DNA of 64,000 nt from Pardosa pseudoannulata (Eukaryota; Arthropoda; Arachnida; Araneae; Lycosidae). This document shows, one piece after another, positions 1-15,100 of this stretch (the first letter of the stretch is position 1; each line of letters starts with the position of its first letter). The notes under the pieces are model-generated. The model had not been told where the DNA came from. It worked only from the letters and a program-made list of their open reading frames with translations, and ran no database searches. The DNA lies in NCBI GenBank assembly GCA_032207245.1, contig CM063503.1, positions 60,026,776 through 60,090,775 of the forward strand, read 5' to 3'. The translations under genes were made by a program, and so were the position numbers.

Positions 1-597
1 TAATGATTTCGTAAAGTTAGATACTTATTAATGATTAAGGAAATATTTTATTGTAAACTGAGAACTTTTCATTTCATATTGAATCGAAAATAAGTTGTTG
101 TAATGAAGACTTTTCAGTTCGTAATTGTACTACGTCTCCTTAAGTGGTTAAATTCTAATTAAGTGTAAACTTAGACTACCGTAATTTCGGACAGATAAGC
201 CGTAATGTCGTATACGCCGCATATGTGATAAAAAAAAACGAAAGTTTAACGGATAAGTCCCCCGGTGTAAACGCCATACACATCATAATTGACTAAAAGA
301 AAGGAAAGTCCTGAAAAAAAGCCATTTGGGTTCTCCAATAAAGCTTTTAATTTTTATTTGTTTAGCAATTACTCTTGTTTGAAGGCGAAATCTAACTATT
401 GAGACTCTCAATCTCTTTTTTGTTTGCTCTAGTGTCAGTTTCTCTTCTAAAATGTATGTCTTTTGAAACAGTCCAGGCTATGACGCCAGGCTGACAAAAT
501 GTTTTAGTCTTAGATAATTTTCTGTAATTCTTCTTGAAGTATGACTATGGCAGAATCCTAGAGAGCTGCCTTTCTGTACTAGTTTTCTGAATTGAAA

Positions 598-705
598 TTC
601 TGTTGCTATTATGAATGTTCATAGGCATTTAGAATCGGTAGGTCATGGTTCCAGTTTTCATGTTGCAATAAATGGACCGTTGTGCTCCGAACCAAACCCA
701 AACTA
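598..705 (+). repeat. SINE remnant (body and tail only)
   Basis: A diverged copy of the window's tRNA-derived SINE: catttagaatcggtaggtc, then accgttgtgctccgaaccaa and accc. The tRNA-like head is missing. It lies upstream of the first dynein exon, presumably in an intron; I see nothing else in 1-597. Confidence 0.5.
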
Positions 706-825
706 ATTATTTTTGTTTGGTCTTTGAATTTTTCTTTGAGTAAGAGTCACGATAATAATAACAATTCATCTTAATAATAATCTTGTCATCTTGTATGTCA
801 TTGATTTGATTCGCCTTTGATTTAG

Positions 826-1022
826 GTTCTTTCATCCCTCGATGAATTTCAAGGCCTGGATAGAGATATGGAAGCATCACCAAAAAGGTGGAAGAAGTTC
901 CTGGATTCTGAATTTCCAGAGAAAGAAGCCTTACCCCAAGAGTGGAAAAATAAATCCACTCCCTTCCATAAACTATGCATATTGAGATGTTTGAGACCAG
1001 ATCGGGTCTTGTATGCAATTAG
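826..1022 (+). CDS. DNAH9/11/17-like: Dynein heavy chain exon (window exon 1)
   Basis: The exon is 197 nt, begins after tttag and ends before gtaatg, leaving phase 2. It reads [16 protein letters not shown], then [20 protein letters not shown], then [11 protein letters not shown]. This is the conserved segment before AAA6 in beta-class axonemal dyneins. It is the first exon in the window, and the preceding intron runs off the left edge. Confidence 0.92.
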
Positions 1023-4000
1023 GTAATGTTTTTAGAAACATTATTCTATACATTTTCAAGTTTAATCTTGCATAAAAGTTAAAAACTTCAATTAGCTTTC
1101 AGTTGTATATTTTATACGCAGGTGCCTCTTTAAAGCATAAGTTCCTGTAAAAAATCTCGGTGTAAAAATTATGGGCTATGAGAGTGAATAGATATCATTC
1201 ATATGAGAATTAATTATGACTTAAAAATGTTAGTAAATGTTAAAATAAATCCTTTACACGCTATCTAAGTATAGGTAATTAGTTTAAACGTGTTATACGT
1301 AAACGCGTTTAAACGTTTAAGTTATTTCTAGTGAGATGTGACGTATCAAGTCAAAGTAGGATGCCAACAATTAATTAAAGATTTCATAGTCAGAAAATGT
1401 GAAGATTAAGTGAGGGGAATGATTTAACTTGAGAAATACTTTAATCATTAGAGATTGTAACGTGAGTTACTTTGTTGACAGAGGGACGAGGGCGATGTCA
1501 GTGACCCTCGCCCCTCCTTCGACCCCATTGGAAAGGAGGGGTGGCTGACGCGGGTCAGTCGTCTTTGGACTTGGCAACAAGAGTTTTTGGATTTTCAATC
1601 ACCATAACCGTGCATCTGACTTACTATTTGCAGAGTGAAAATTTAAAAACTCTTGTTTGCCAAGGCCAAAGACGACTGACCCACGTCAGCCACCCCTCCT
1701 GTCCAATGGGGTCGAAGAGGGTGACACTGACATCACCCTCGTCCCTCGATCAACAGTATAACTCACGTTACAGAGATAAATGCTCAATATCATTCAATAA
1801 ATAACTTAATGCATGAGTTGTACGTAGTCGAATATCCCCTTTTGTCAGGCTGTAGTGCAGTTAAAGATGAAGAACAATATCCCTTTTTACTGTTTTTTTT
1901 TTGTTACATTGGTATGTATTTTTCAAAAATCTTCCTGTAATTTGATTGCTTGAACGATGATCAAATGGATTTGCTCTTGGGTGCAGGAGTGTGCGGGTTC
2001 GAATTCCGTTTATATTCAGGGTATTAGTAGGAATTCGAAATCGGCTTTAAGTAGTAGGTCCCGGACCCTTTAGCCCAGGTGTAACAAAGCAGTAGACTGT
2101 AGTGTCTCAAACGAAATCTATATTTTAATTGAAAGCAAACCATAAATTAGCAAAATATTTCCGCTTTTAAAAATATTTTATCTTTAGTGAAATGCAACAT
2201 ACAGAGAAATTCATACTTCTCCACGGGGTTTCAGAAGGCTACATTAAAAATATTGATGGCAATATATAAAAAAGAATATCGTTCTAAATACAGAAACAAT
2301 TTAAGTTTTATTTAAAACGGTGTTCTATGTGTTAACCCTTGGTCCCACGATATACATCAATGCGATAATACTGTTCTATCCAGACTCTATTCAACATGGT
2401 ACTATCACAGCGAGTGTGATTCATTTGCTGAATTCTTCTAAATCACGCGGCAAAGAGGGTAAAAAACCAATGTCTTTTACATAGCCTATTAAGAAAAAAA
2501 TCACATGGTGTTAAATCCGGTGAGCATAGATGCTATGGAAAAAGAAGTAAATCATCTCCAGACATTTGCCCTTTCCAAATGAGTAGAATGAAAACTTAAA
2601 TAAAAAACTTGCTATCGTATGCCAACTGTTATTATAAAAACTTGAGTTATATCTGTATATAAAATAAGGTTTAATTTTGCTTAATTCGTCTTAATTTTTT
2701 AATAGAGTGTTTTGAAATCCCGGAGGAAATTATGAATAGTTCTGTATTTTATGAAATAAAATTATCGTATAAATAGAAAATTTTGTATGTATATTTGATA
2801 TGAAAATTTTTAAAAGAAACAAAACTAACTTAACTTGAAAGATATTACATATGGCTTTCTTATTGTATTTTAGAGATTTCATTGCTGAAATATTAGGTCC
2901 AGAATTTGTTGGCAGTCGATCAGCAGATTTAGACAGCGTTTTATCTGAGTGGGGGAGTGCTCGCACCCCTCTTCTCTTCATTCTCAGTCCCGGAGTAGAT
3001 CCCTTACATGATCTGGAAGCTTGTAGTTCTGCCCCTAGTGTAATACAGAACGTATCTTTGGGACAAGGGCAAGAAACCATTGCTGAACAAACCATGGATG
3101 ACGGCATGAGAGACGGTCAATGGGTCGTGCTTCAAGTAAGAGTTATAGCAAACATGTTTTACCTTAGTTTATAGCATCCAGGTGTACACATGTCTGAATG
3201 CAGTATTTAGTTTTGGTTGGGGGGGGGGGCGTGCCTTAAACTTGACTTAACCTTCCATCATAATTTCACTATTTTTTGACTAAAGATATGTAATTTAATA
3301 AATATAAAATTTATTACTAATATTTATTATTAAAATTTCCATTGAAATTATATAAAATATAATATAATATAAAGTTTTTTTACAATCTCGTATAACTAGC
3401 ATATAGCCCGTCATATGACGGGATCAGTAAAATTTTTGATTTTTCAAATTTGTAAAGTACCCTATAAGGCTGGTAAAATATGATTTGTTTTTTTGGCTGA
3501 GAATTATCTGGTACAAGCTCAATAATTTGTATATCTTCAAACTCCGCTAAAGTCTCCCGATAATGTGAATGCAGTTTAGAATCACGTTGAACTCAATGAG
3601 AAAGATAATTCAAAGTTTTCTTAGCTACGTCGAAATTATCGTTAAGTTCTTTCCGATTTTTTTTGCACAGTAATTAATGGAAGTAAAGGAATGAAACTAT
3701 CATTTATACACACCCTGGACGTAGATAGAATTTGTTGTTAAGACCAGTCATAAAAATTTTTTATTGCAACAAAAATAATCGATAATTAAATTATCACATA
3801 TGTACCTAATCTATTATTTAAGCCAAATATAAAAGAAAATTATTTATGTAATATATAAGTTCAGTGATAAAACGTATGAAAATAATGCAGTAGATATTTA
3901 AATAATTTAAAATAAGAAATGATTAAATAAGATAGTTAAAGGAATGACGTCATAATGCTAGAAAAAATGTTATTTTTACCTATTTATTATGTGATAAATT

Positions 4001-6052
4001 GATAAAATTAATCACCTGTTCTTAACCAGAGAAAATAGGGCTTGAAATAATGGCATTAAATTGCAGAAAACGGGGGGAAGGGGTGGATTTCGGATGTTGC
4101 TAACCTTAACTGATAAAAAATCTAATATGGATTCCTCTATCTATTCCAGGTACAACCGCTTCATAAATTCAAGGACAGACAGACAGATAACTTAGGCTAT
4201 AATTATATAGGGGATATTGTCAGTAAATGTATAAAACTATTCGGAACAAAAAATATTAAAATTAACTAATTGGATGAAAAATTAAAAAATTGAAATTTTT
4301 ATTTAAAAGTTAAAAAAAACAAAAAAAAAAAAAAAAAAAAAACAAAAATAAAAGTTAAATTTTGATTAATTAGGCAGTTTCAAAAAATTTATATTTGAAA
4401 GCGATTTTTGTTTCCATGTTAAAAATGCAGTATTGTAAGTTCCAGAATTTCAGGGGTGGGGAAGCTCGACAAGCCCCTTTTAATCCTTTGGGTAATAAAT
4501 ACCCTGGATATAGAATCATGCAAATGTAATAATGAAAATTATGTATGCAAATTTGAATTTTTATAGTTGTATTATTTGCTACATGTTGGAAAAACAATTG
4601 CTCATTAAAACTGAAATACCTAATTAGTTTTAATGCTACTTTTATGGTATTATAGCACAAATCTGAACTAATTCATTTATCTAGATTTGTCTTTTTTAAT
4701 TTCTTTCAAGAAAAAAGAGAGAGATATAGCAAATAAGATAAATTATCATTAAATTTAGTAAATTATTGATTTTATTGAAAAACCTAATTTTTGTGTATGT
4801 TTAATTTCTACTAATCTTTTGCTATTACAAGAACATTCATCTTGCCAAAGCATGGCTGCATCGACTTGAAAGAAAACTTGAGGACCTACAGAGTGCTCCA
4901 GTGCATACAGATTTCCGGCTATTCCTTAGTGCCAATCCACCTGAGGAGGGTGGCAAGCCTATTCCACCAGGTGTTCTTGAGGCCTGCCTCAAAGTCACCA
5001 ACGAGCCTCCCAAAGGAATGAAAGCCAATCTCCATAAAGCATTAGATAACTTCTCCCAGGTGAAAACAAGAAAATTGTCATTATATTCATAAAATATTTT
5101 TTTCCTTTACCTCTGGTTGTAGGATTGAAAACTTTCTTAACTGCAGGTTGCTTAAAAGTGTCTTAAAGTTTAGTAATTAAAGATAAGCATGTGTAGGGTG
5201 GTACTAAAATTGAGCGGAAACACAGTATAGCGAGACTTCATAAAGATACAGGAAAATAGAGTATGAATTCTAATAGAGAAATTAATTACCTTTTTTGAGA
5301 CTATTAGTACCTTTTAACACTAGAAACGAGCAGCGGTAGTTCAGTCGACAAAGGCAAAGCTCTCATAAGTAGAGGGTTGTGGCTTTGGAGTCCGATTCGG
5401 CCTCAGATTCGCCGTGTTCTTTAAAGGTGACTGGGGCACGTAAAATATGTTCGTGGTCACAATGCCCTCCAAGTGCTCAATCAATACCTCTAAGGGTGGC
5501 AGGCCAAGCCTATGGGTCTTCTGCTTGGTCCCTGCTTCAAAATTACGAGGACCCACTTGAGCATAAGTCGTACTTTCACCCTTGTGGTACTCGTTATAAA
5601 CGAAAGACGCACCCTTTGCCTTAAATTGAGTAACCTCCGGCTCAATCTTGCTTGGTTTGACCAAGTGGCATAAGACAACAACAACAACATTTGAAACACG
5701 GGAGTGGACATTTTGACCACAAACGAAATTCAAAGTTTTATATCTGCCTTGTTTATACTCCAATTCCATGTTTATTCAGTAACTTTTCCTAATTTTTTAA
5801 AAATAAAATGTAACTAAGTTTTTTCTTTATTTTTATTCATTATTTTATAGCTTTGTATACTTAGAAAGACTGATTGCGTCCACTCTGAACAAATATCTCT
5901 GCCTATGTTGTGTTTTGTTCAGTTCTATGTGCAATATTGAATATGATTTGATAATAAGACGTAAAAATGAGAAAGAATGTGTTTGAAAAATCTGCTGGTC
6001 CCAAGCAATTAATTTTAAATTTTTTTAAATAATACTTGATACAAAAAAAGAA

Positions 6053-6125
<73 letters not shown>

Positions 6126-9100
6126 TAGGGATGTTGAAAAGAATCCTACTGGCTATGTGCAATTATTTTTGCACCTGAAAGCATCTATTATTTGATGACA
6201 TATATTTAATCCTTTTGTTATTGTTTACGTGTTATAAGAAGTTTTATTTCTTAATGTCGTGAACAACTTTTAGTATAAGTAACTTCTCTAATAAATGAAT
6301 TTTATATGTGCTACAGACGTATTCAATTAAGTTTGTTTCCCAATGGTTTAGCAAGTATCAAATCTTGGATAATTTATAAAGAAACTACTGACATTAAAAT
6401 CAAGTGTCGTAATTACATCTTGAATTTCACGAATGGGCTCCATAAAAATGAATTTTTGTCCAAATTTCCGCTTTACAATTTTATTTCAGATATCTATGAT
6501 ACCTGCAAGATCTTAAGTTTAAAACGTAATTGCCGAATCATTCAATGCCGTAATAAAACTATGAGAATTTGTACTGATTGTAAATATCATTTTTGGTTCT
6601 TGTATGAGAAAAGCAATAGTATTTGTAGAGACAGCAAAAAAATAATATAAGGGAATAAAATCGTAATTTTTGTCTCAATATGTTTAAATTATAAAGCTAA
6701 CTATACCATGTGATATAGATTAAAATTTGTGCAATTCCAAGAAAAAAATTCTACAGTGAGCTTTACATTATACTTATCGTATTTTATAAATAATAATTTA
6801 TTTATATATGGTATTTTCATGAACATAATATAAATGTAAGTAAATTATGAACCGAATGGGAAGTTAATGTAATGTAAATGTTAAATTGTATAAGATAATG
6901 TATTTAGAAAGAAATTGGTATAAAAAAGTGTGTTTTTTTAACATTTAAAGATAGTTGTTCCCCGTTATTCTAGGTATATGGAAAATGCCGGCTTTCTCGT
7001 GTTAATCAAGAATATTAATCATGTAGATTTTTTAAAATTTGTTGAGCTGTTTGGAATTTGAATATTAATATAACGTGTAGAATATTACATTAAATAAATT
7101 ATAGTTATTTTAACAAGTTATTTTACAAGAGTATTTTTTCTTTAACTTCAATATTTAAAAAATGTGCGTATATTTACCTCACATTATTTTTTAAATTTTG
7201 AAGTTGATGTTAAAGGCATCTAAAAAAAGACATTTTAAAATATTTACACATTTGCGGCCGCTGACACGAATTCACGTCATTTTCAAATTCTATTCCTAAT
7301 TGCTGCTGATGTGGATTGAAAAAATAAAGAAATCTAGAAAGAAGCATTTTAGAATATGAAAACATTGACGTGAATTGACGTCATTTGAAATTCTATTCCT
7401 GGTTGCCGCCGAAGGATTAGGGCGCTGATCTACAGAAAGGATTATCAGACTCGGGTCTAATACTTACGTCGGACTCAAAACGGATACGGAACGATGGTTG
7501 AATGGTAGAACACTTCGCTTCGGAAAGAGTTCGTGGGTTCGAATCCCAGTGTGGCATCGTTGCTCGTAGCCATTCGGAATCAACTTTAAGCAGTAGATCC
7601 CGGTCTCATTAACCCTTGTGTTGCAGAAAAGTAGGCCGTAGCACTCTTGGCCTACTTTTCTGCAACATGAAGGGATGACATGAATCCTGAATTCTGCAAC
7701 ATGATGGCATGAGACCACATTAACGGCAACCAAATTTTTGGTTGCCGTTAATGTGGATTCCTGCTGGTATGGATCATAAAAAAATAAGAATAGGAGAGAG
7801 AAATACAATTTACAAAGTTCCCTTATTGTTTTATTTATGCAGTGTTTTAGTATTTCAGTGCTTTCGTATTTAAACTTGTTGCCATTAAATTTTTATTCTT
7901 GCCTTAACTATACAATCTTGCGGCACCAGCTTCAAATTTTTTTTACTTTCACCATTACTTAGTATTGGAAACACACAGTATTTATCATTCAGGAATATGT
8001 TAATAAACATGTTCAAAATTAATTTAAACTTTCCAGAAAGGCAAACATATTATTTCAATATATTGTTTTGAAATTTGATTAAAATATGCAAAACTATTTG
8101 TGCGAAATACACTTATGTGAGTTATCTTAAAATAGGAGATTAGAGAAATATGTGTTTAATAAAAAAATTTGGAATTGAGTAGTTTTAACAAAGATTTTCG
8201 TTATTTTACGTACAATATAACTTAATTTTGTATCTTTTAGGAAACATTTGATTCGAGTTCGAGAGAAACGGAATTCAAAAGCCTTCTGTTCATACTATGT
8301 TATTTTCATGCTGTATTAACTGAAAGAAAAAAATTTGGATATCAAGGATGGAATTATCCATATCCCTTCAATGACAGCGATTTGATAATCAGGTAACCAA
8401 TTATATTTTAACCTACTCATATTTAAAATATTACTATGTTAAATCTTAAAAGAAGTACGTGTGTTTGTTTATTCTCTTATTTAACCCTTTCGTGGGCCAT
8501 TTATTTCTCACTCCACGTTTCCAAACTTTTTTAAAAACAGAGCTGCTAATTTTATTCAATCGACCGAACAATTGATGACAGTGCAAAACCGAAGCGGGAA
8601 TTAGTCTTCCTGTCGTTTCAATAACAAGACCAATATATTAGAATGGGATTTGCTCTTCCCACAGGTGTATTTTGTAAGATCGTGTAGGTGGGAAGTAATC
8701 TTCCCACAGCGCACGAAAGGGTTAATCAGGTAAGGTCATTTGCATTGCTTAACCCACTATTATAGTAGTAAAGTACTTTCTGACATTTAAATAAATTGAG
8801 TCTTGATTTAGAATTAATTCTATAGGCAAGGCACGATACATTAACTTAGTTTTTACGTATATTTTATTAGAATTCAAAAAGTTATTGAACAAAAAATTAA
8901 TATTTAAAAATGATATGGATTTAAAAAAGAAACTAAAATATTTTTAAAGTTTCCATTAAATTCAGACTTACATTCCTGAATATGTTTAAAATGAATTATA
9001 AAACAAAAATGAAAAATGTTTACCCTAATACAAAAAATAAGAAAAAAAAATTAAAGTGTATTTATCCACTTAACGTGAATAATTGATATAGTTTAAAGAT

Positions 9101-12100
9101 TTTGACAAAAACATTGAATCAAATATTTAAATCCTCTGTATTTTCAAGATCTCGCGTTTTAATTTTTTCTCTTTATTTAACAGTAGTGTATAGAAACGAT
9201 CTTTTTTACCATAATGCCATATTTTAAGTAAAAAATTCAAATTAAAGTCAAGGGAGTTCTATTATTTTTTTAAAGTACCAAACTCCACTTTCACCAAAAG
9301 AAATGAAATTATAACTGTCAATATTCAATGAATGCAGAATAACAAGATAACCAAGTAGAGAAAAAAAATGTAAATCCAATGATGCAGGATGCTTTACGTA
9401 ATTTATAGGTATTTCACGACTTTAGAAGAAATTCAGAATTTTCTACTATTTCATTTAAATTCTTGTTTTGCAGCGCTAATGTATTGAACAATCATCTAGA
9501 CAACGATGGAGGACGAGCGGCAACAATACCATGGGATGATTTACGCTTCCTTTTTGGCGAGATTATGTATGGAGGCCACATTACAGATGACAGAGATCGT
9601 AAAATTTGCTCTGCATACCTTAAAAAATTCTTCAACAATGAAATGGTGAATATTTTAACATATTGCAATTTAGAGAATTAATAGAAAAATTATTCTGCGC
9701 CCTATCTTGCGTTCAGGGCATGTTGACTCATGTCAATAATATCAGCTTGTGCGTTTAAACTAATACTCATAATTAATATTTTCCAAATATTACTATGGTA
9801 ACTTCTTTCTGAGGGTAGACTGATAATGTCAGTATAAATTTTTTTGAATTTTGAAACAATTTTTAAAGATGTTCTTTAAAGAAAAATCAAAACAAAAATT
9901 CCCAATCTACCCTACATATAGAAAAAATAAGTTTTTTTTACTTTGGCGAACTAATTTTGATAAATGATATAAATATTGTTTATTCGTTCATATGTCTGTA
10001 GTGGAACAACTCTATTAAAAATCACTTTTCTTTTAATCTTACAGTTAGAAGCAGATTATCCTTTATGCCCTGGTTTTGGCATGCCTCCTATTTTAGACTA
10101 TGAGGGTTACCACAGATATGTCGATAACCATCTTCCTAGTGAGAGCCCTGTCCTCTATGGACTTCATCCCAATGCCGAAGTTGGTTGCCTCACCGACGCT
10201 TCCAACAACCTTTTAAGAGCTCTTCACCTTTTAGAGCCTTCAACAGCAACAGAACTCATTCATGATATTCCCCTCACCAATACTCCAAATGAATGCGCAG
10301 TGGTGGCAGCTTCCAATGAAGAAAAGGTAAGTTGTATTCTTAATTTGACAAGAGACCTTAACACATTGTATGCGGGACACGTACTAGTACGTTTTCTGAT
10401 GATTGATTTTTGACCGCGGGACTTGTACTAGTACGTTTTCTGACGATTGATACTTGTGCGCGGGTCACGTACTAGTGCGGTTTAGTGTAGCAACATGGTT
10501 TGTTTGCGGGTACACAATAACGTTATATACAGGAAAAGGAAACCGAATGTTCTTGTCTACTACATAGATTCTGGAAAAATTTAGACAAATGGAAACTAGT
10601 TTTTACATCAGTTGATGCGAAACCACAGAAGGGGGGGAAATTAAAACTATATACTACTATTTCTATTTGATTTTTCATATTTAAGATACTATTATAAATT
10701 TATCCACTAAAAAAATATTTTTTGTTTACAAAATCTTATGGTTGTTATTTACATATTTCTATTTATATATTTGTTTATCTATTTCAATATAAAGTACGAA
10801 AAGTCGGATAAAAAATTAAATAATTTTCGATCTTTTGAGATTTAACTGAATAACTAAATTTACGCGCAAAACGCCAGCTTCCGGTACAATTCCACTGCGA
10901 AATGTACCCGCATACAATGTGTTAATAATGACAGATGCGATGAAATATAGAAAATTAATTTCCTTTTGCCCTTAAATTTTAAGCTATCCGTACTCTTCAT
11001 ATTCAAGTTGCATTTTTGCAATTAAATGATAAATTTCTATTAAAACCTGCTTTTAGTCTTATAGTCTTGTTTTGATACCTAAAAGTGATTTCTTACATTT
11101 TCATTTTTCATATATAATTGGTAACTTCTGAATTTTCTAAGTGTATTTTTTTCTTCAAAATTATTTTGTAATTGATGTCTGCTTTGTGGAAGTGGATCGC
11201 CCGATTTCAAATACTTGTACAAGTACATTATCACTATTACTGTGCACTTACATAAATGATAGCATTAAAATACGACAAAGATAGAGACTTTCTATTCAAC
11301 CATAAAACAGAGGAATTGTGGCTTGAATATCGTACGGGCACCCGAAGAGCATGCGATGGACTCGAAAATTTTAGTGTGCTTGAAAAATAATACAACATGT
11401 TTTTTATGACATACAGTGAAAACTCACTTATACGAAGATGAAGGTATACAGAAAATTATTCTTATAACTGAATATTTTGTTTATTCGAATAAGAGTCGTT
11501 TTCGTCTGTGACTGCATTATTTCAATACTCTACTGTTTTTCTTTCTTTGAAAAATAAACGTAGGTTGTATCTCAAAAATTATTATATTAATATTATAGCA
11601 CTATAGCATTAAGACGAATTTTCTGCTCTATGTAGAAAATGTTAAAACTAAGTTATATCACAATCCTCAAGATTAAAAAAAAATCTATTCTATTTACATA
11701 TAAGCCTAAATTTTTTTCTATGTGTATATATTTGTATTATCTATAGAATGAATTATTATCTTTAGATAATTCAACAGTTAGAAAATTTTCAATGACTTCT
11801 TAGTTATAGATTCATTTTACTTTTACTACTTTTTTTCTAGTTTTAATGAGTTTTTGAACTCTTTATGTCAAAATATTTCTTTAGGTTCATTGATTTAATT
11901 CATTCTACAGAATGCAGTTTTCAGATCACCAAAATTTAAATTTTAGGTTAATATTTGTATTTTAATTTACGTTATCTTGTCGATCATAAAATAGTATTGA
12001 TTGTCTTAAATTTTTCATTATAATAAATTATAACGAAATATTTCTCGGATTTATAAGAGCTTAAACAGGTCTTAAATGTTTGAAAAAATATTGTATAATT

Positions 12101-15100
12101 TTGTTGAAAATTTAAATACTTATGCTCTATTGAAACAGATATGCTTTCAGCAAGCACCAAGATTCCATTAGAAAATCAAACCCTTTCCTTAAGCAGTATG
12201 TCTCAATCTAATTACCCTTCATGTTGAAAAACGTTGGCTACAACTCTCCATACCAAACCTCACTTATAAGCTTTTCAAAAGGTTCAGCGTGGCTAACCGG
12301 ATTCTTGTTACTAATACTGATACAAGGCATTACTTTTTACAGTATCAATATTATCTACAATTAAAATTTTAAATTATACCTAAAACATCAAGCGTACCAT
12401 TTATTACACCAGTAAATCATGTTATTGTACTTATGGTATATTTAAACAGACGTGCTTTCAGCACGCACCAAGATTCTTTTAGATGGCATGAATCTCCCTA
12501 TTACCCTTCATGTTGAAAAAAGTGGACTACAATTCTCCTTACCAAACCTCACTTATACGCTTTTCAAAAGGTTCAGTGTGACTAACCGGATTCTTTTTAC
12601 CAATACTGATACAGAGCATTACTTTTTGCAATATCAATATTATCTACAATTAAAATGTTAAATTATTCCTAAAACATCATACATACCATTTATTACACCG
12701 GTAAATCATGTTATGTTACTTATGGCCTATTGAAACAGATATGCTTTCAGCACGCATCAAGATTCCTTTAGAAAATATGATACCCTTTTCTTAAGCAGTA
12801 TGTCTTAATCTAATTACCCTTCATGTTGAAAAATGTTGGCCACAACTCTCCATATCAAACCTCACTTATACGTTTTTCAAAAGGTTAAGCGTGGCTAACC
12901 GGATTCTTTTTACCAATACTGATACAGGGCATTACTTTTTACAATATAAATATTATCTACAATTAAAATGTTAAATTATACCTAAAGCATCATGCATACC
13001 GTTTATTACACCGGTAAATCATGTTTTTTCCTACATTTTATACAAATTTTAGCAGAGGTAAAAGCTATGAAAAAAGACTTCATATTCCACTAAATTCGGT
13101 AAACACGTCAACATATCTTAATTTCCTTGAATACGTTTGAACATTTAAAACATATTCGAAACCCATAATTTCTGAAAAGGAATTTCGGTAGAATAGTATC
13201 GACAACTGCTCATTTATTATGGGTAAAAATTAGGGTAATAGAGAATGTTAACTTAATATCGTTCATGTTGTCGTGCTGTGTGACCTTACTCATGCATTTA
13301 ATTATCAGCTATTGATTTAATATAAGACAGCTTTTATTTCTCATTAAATAACAAATGTGTCAAAATAATTGATGAAGTATGTAATTATCAGTCGTTTACG
13401 AAACTCATTCATCATTCTCTTTGTAAATCAATAATCAATTTGAGAACTGTATATCATTTTAGCATTCTATTTCATATTTTTAATCTCAGAAGTTTTTTTA
13501 ATGAAATTTTTTAAAGAAAAAACTTGACGTTTATTCCTTTATCATTATTTGAGGGTGTTTCTTTCTCATTCAATATTGATATTCCTTATATAAAAAAGGT
13601 TTTTCTCGATAACAATTGGTTTATTTTATTTTATTTTTTTTACCCTCGGTAGTAAACAGCCTCCACTAAGGATTAGGTTTTGAGATATTTACCACGAAAC
13701 AGTTGACTCCGGAACAGTTAAGAAAAAAAAAGAGAGAGAGAGAGAGAGAAAATAATCATGAGTCATTCTTTAAAAATTTCCAATGTTTAAGATAAATTAA
13801 AACTAATTCATGGAAGAAGGTAGTCTTATGCTAGCCATTAAACGCCTTAAAGTAAGCGAAAAAAAGATTAAAAAAGCTAACCAAATCTAAAACGAAACCC
13901 TACATTTGGTGATGTTAATTGGGTTCCAAAATAATATTAAGAACATGTTACTTTTACACAATCAAACTTGGGATGAATTACACCCTAGAAAAAAATTTGG
14001 AATAGAAAGTATGACCTAACGGCAAGTTGTAAATACATTCCATTTTACCGGCTCTAGGGCTCGACAAATTGGAATTCTGTTCGGGATGTCAAATTTTAAG
14101 AGCGAAAATTTATTTCATATTTGTAAAAAAATTCTTTATTAGGAAAAAAAATTATAACTTTTTTTAACAAAAATTAATTTTTTATAGCTTGGAAGCCTGG
14201 AACATAATTATTATTTGTTATCATATTTAATTGCAATGCCTAGCAGAGCTCGTAAAATGTGTAAAAACACATTTTTTTAAAGAAAGATTGCAATACGTAA
14301 CAATTTGAGGTAACAAGTATATTAACAAAGCATAGGTTGATATGATGTTTGGTAGAATTTACACTGACCTATTATAAAAGGAAAAGGGTGATTAATCTAT
14401 TGTTTTATTTGTGCTAAAACTACGTTAAGAGGGACAAATGATTACGAAACTGTTTCGTTTACTCAATTCATGGCAATAAGAATAAATATTGTAAAAAAAT
14501 AAAATATCTTTTTTGTTTATATAACGTTTAAAAAAAAATGCAGGTGGGGTGGCATTTTACGCCTTTGCTTGTGGCTGCAAAACTGGTAGAGTCGGCCCTG
14601 TTGGAGTCTTGTTGTTGGCCAGCCCTCTTGGCTAAAGTCGCTATTTTTATGTGTCTAGGGTAAGCCATTTTATCATCTCTGATTAGATATGCTATTAACC
14701 CCTTCCGGTAAAATGACGAGTCTAGCTCGTCATTGGTTTTTCATTCCATACCGCACAATGACGAGATACACTCGTCATGCGACTAAAGTTACTGATAAAT
14801 ATGATAATTAATTTAGTTTAAAATTTCTAGTGTACTGAATTTAGCAACACTTTTGTTACTTGTGGAAATCCCAGGTCACTATTACATATTGTTTATTTAA
14901 AGTTTCTTGGTACAAGTCACTGCCAAATTGATGAGTCAGAATAAAAGAAAACCTACTAAGAAATGCCGTGTGTGTTAACAAGAATCAAATTAGAAGTGAG
15001 ACTCCTTGGCGATGTAAACAATTCAGAATTCCTTTGCACTTTGTTTTGAAAAGTACCACTAGCTTGAAGACTATTATCTTAATTTTACCGTTTCTGATAC

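Noticed and set aside
1541..1804. 87-residue frame
   Set aside because: It lies across the arms and loop of the foldback MITE; its openness follows from the GC-rich inverted arms.
5341..5769. 142-residue minus-strand frame and overlapping frames
   Set aside because: Several frames on both strands are open in the GC-rich SINE-like segment, with no family match; this is compositional.
6306..6650. 114-residue plus-strand frame in dynein window intron 3
   Set aside because: Lys/Ile/Asn-rich, no recognised motif and no start or splice context. A frame of this length is expected about once by chance in this much AT-rich DNA.
14540..14610. hAT right end (…gtcggccctg)
   Set aside because: The inverted end cagggccgactctacc looks hAT-like, but the only left candidate (near 14051, tagggctcgaca) lacks a matching duplication.
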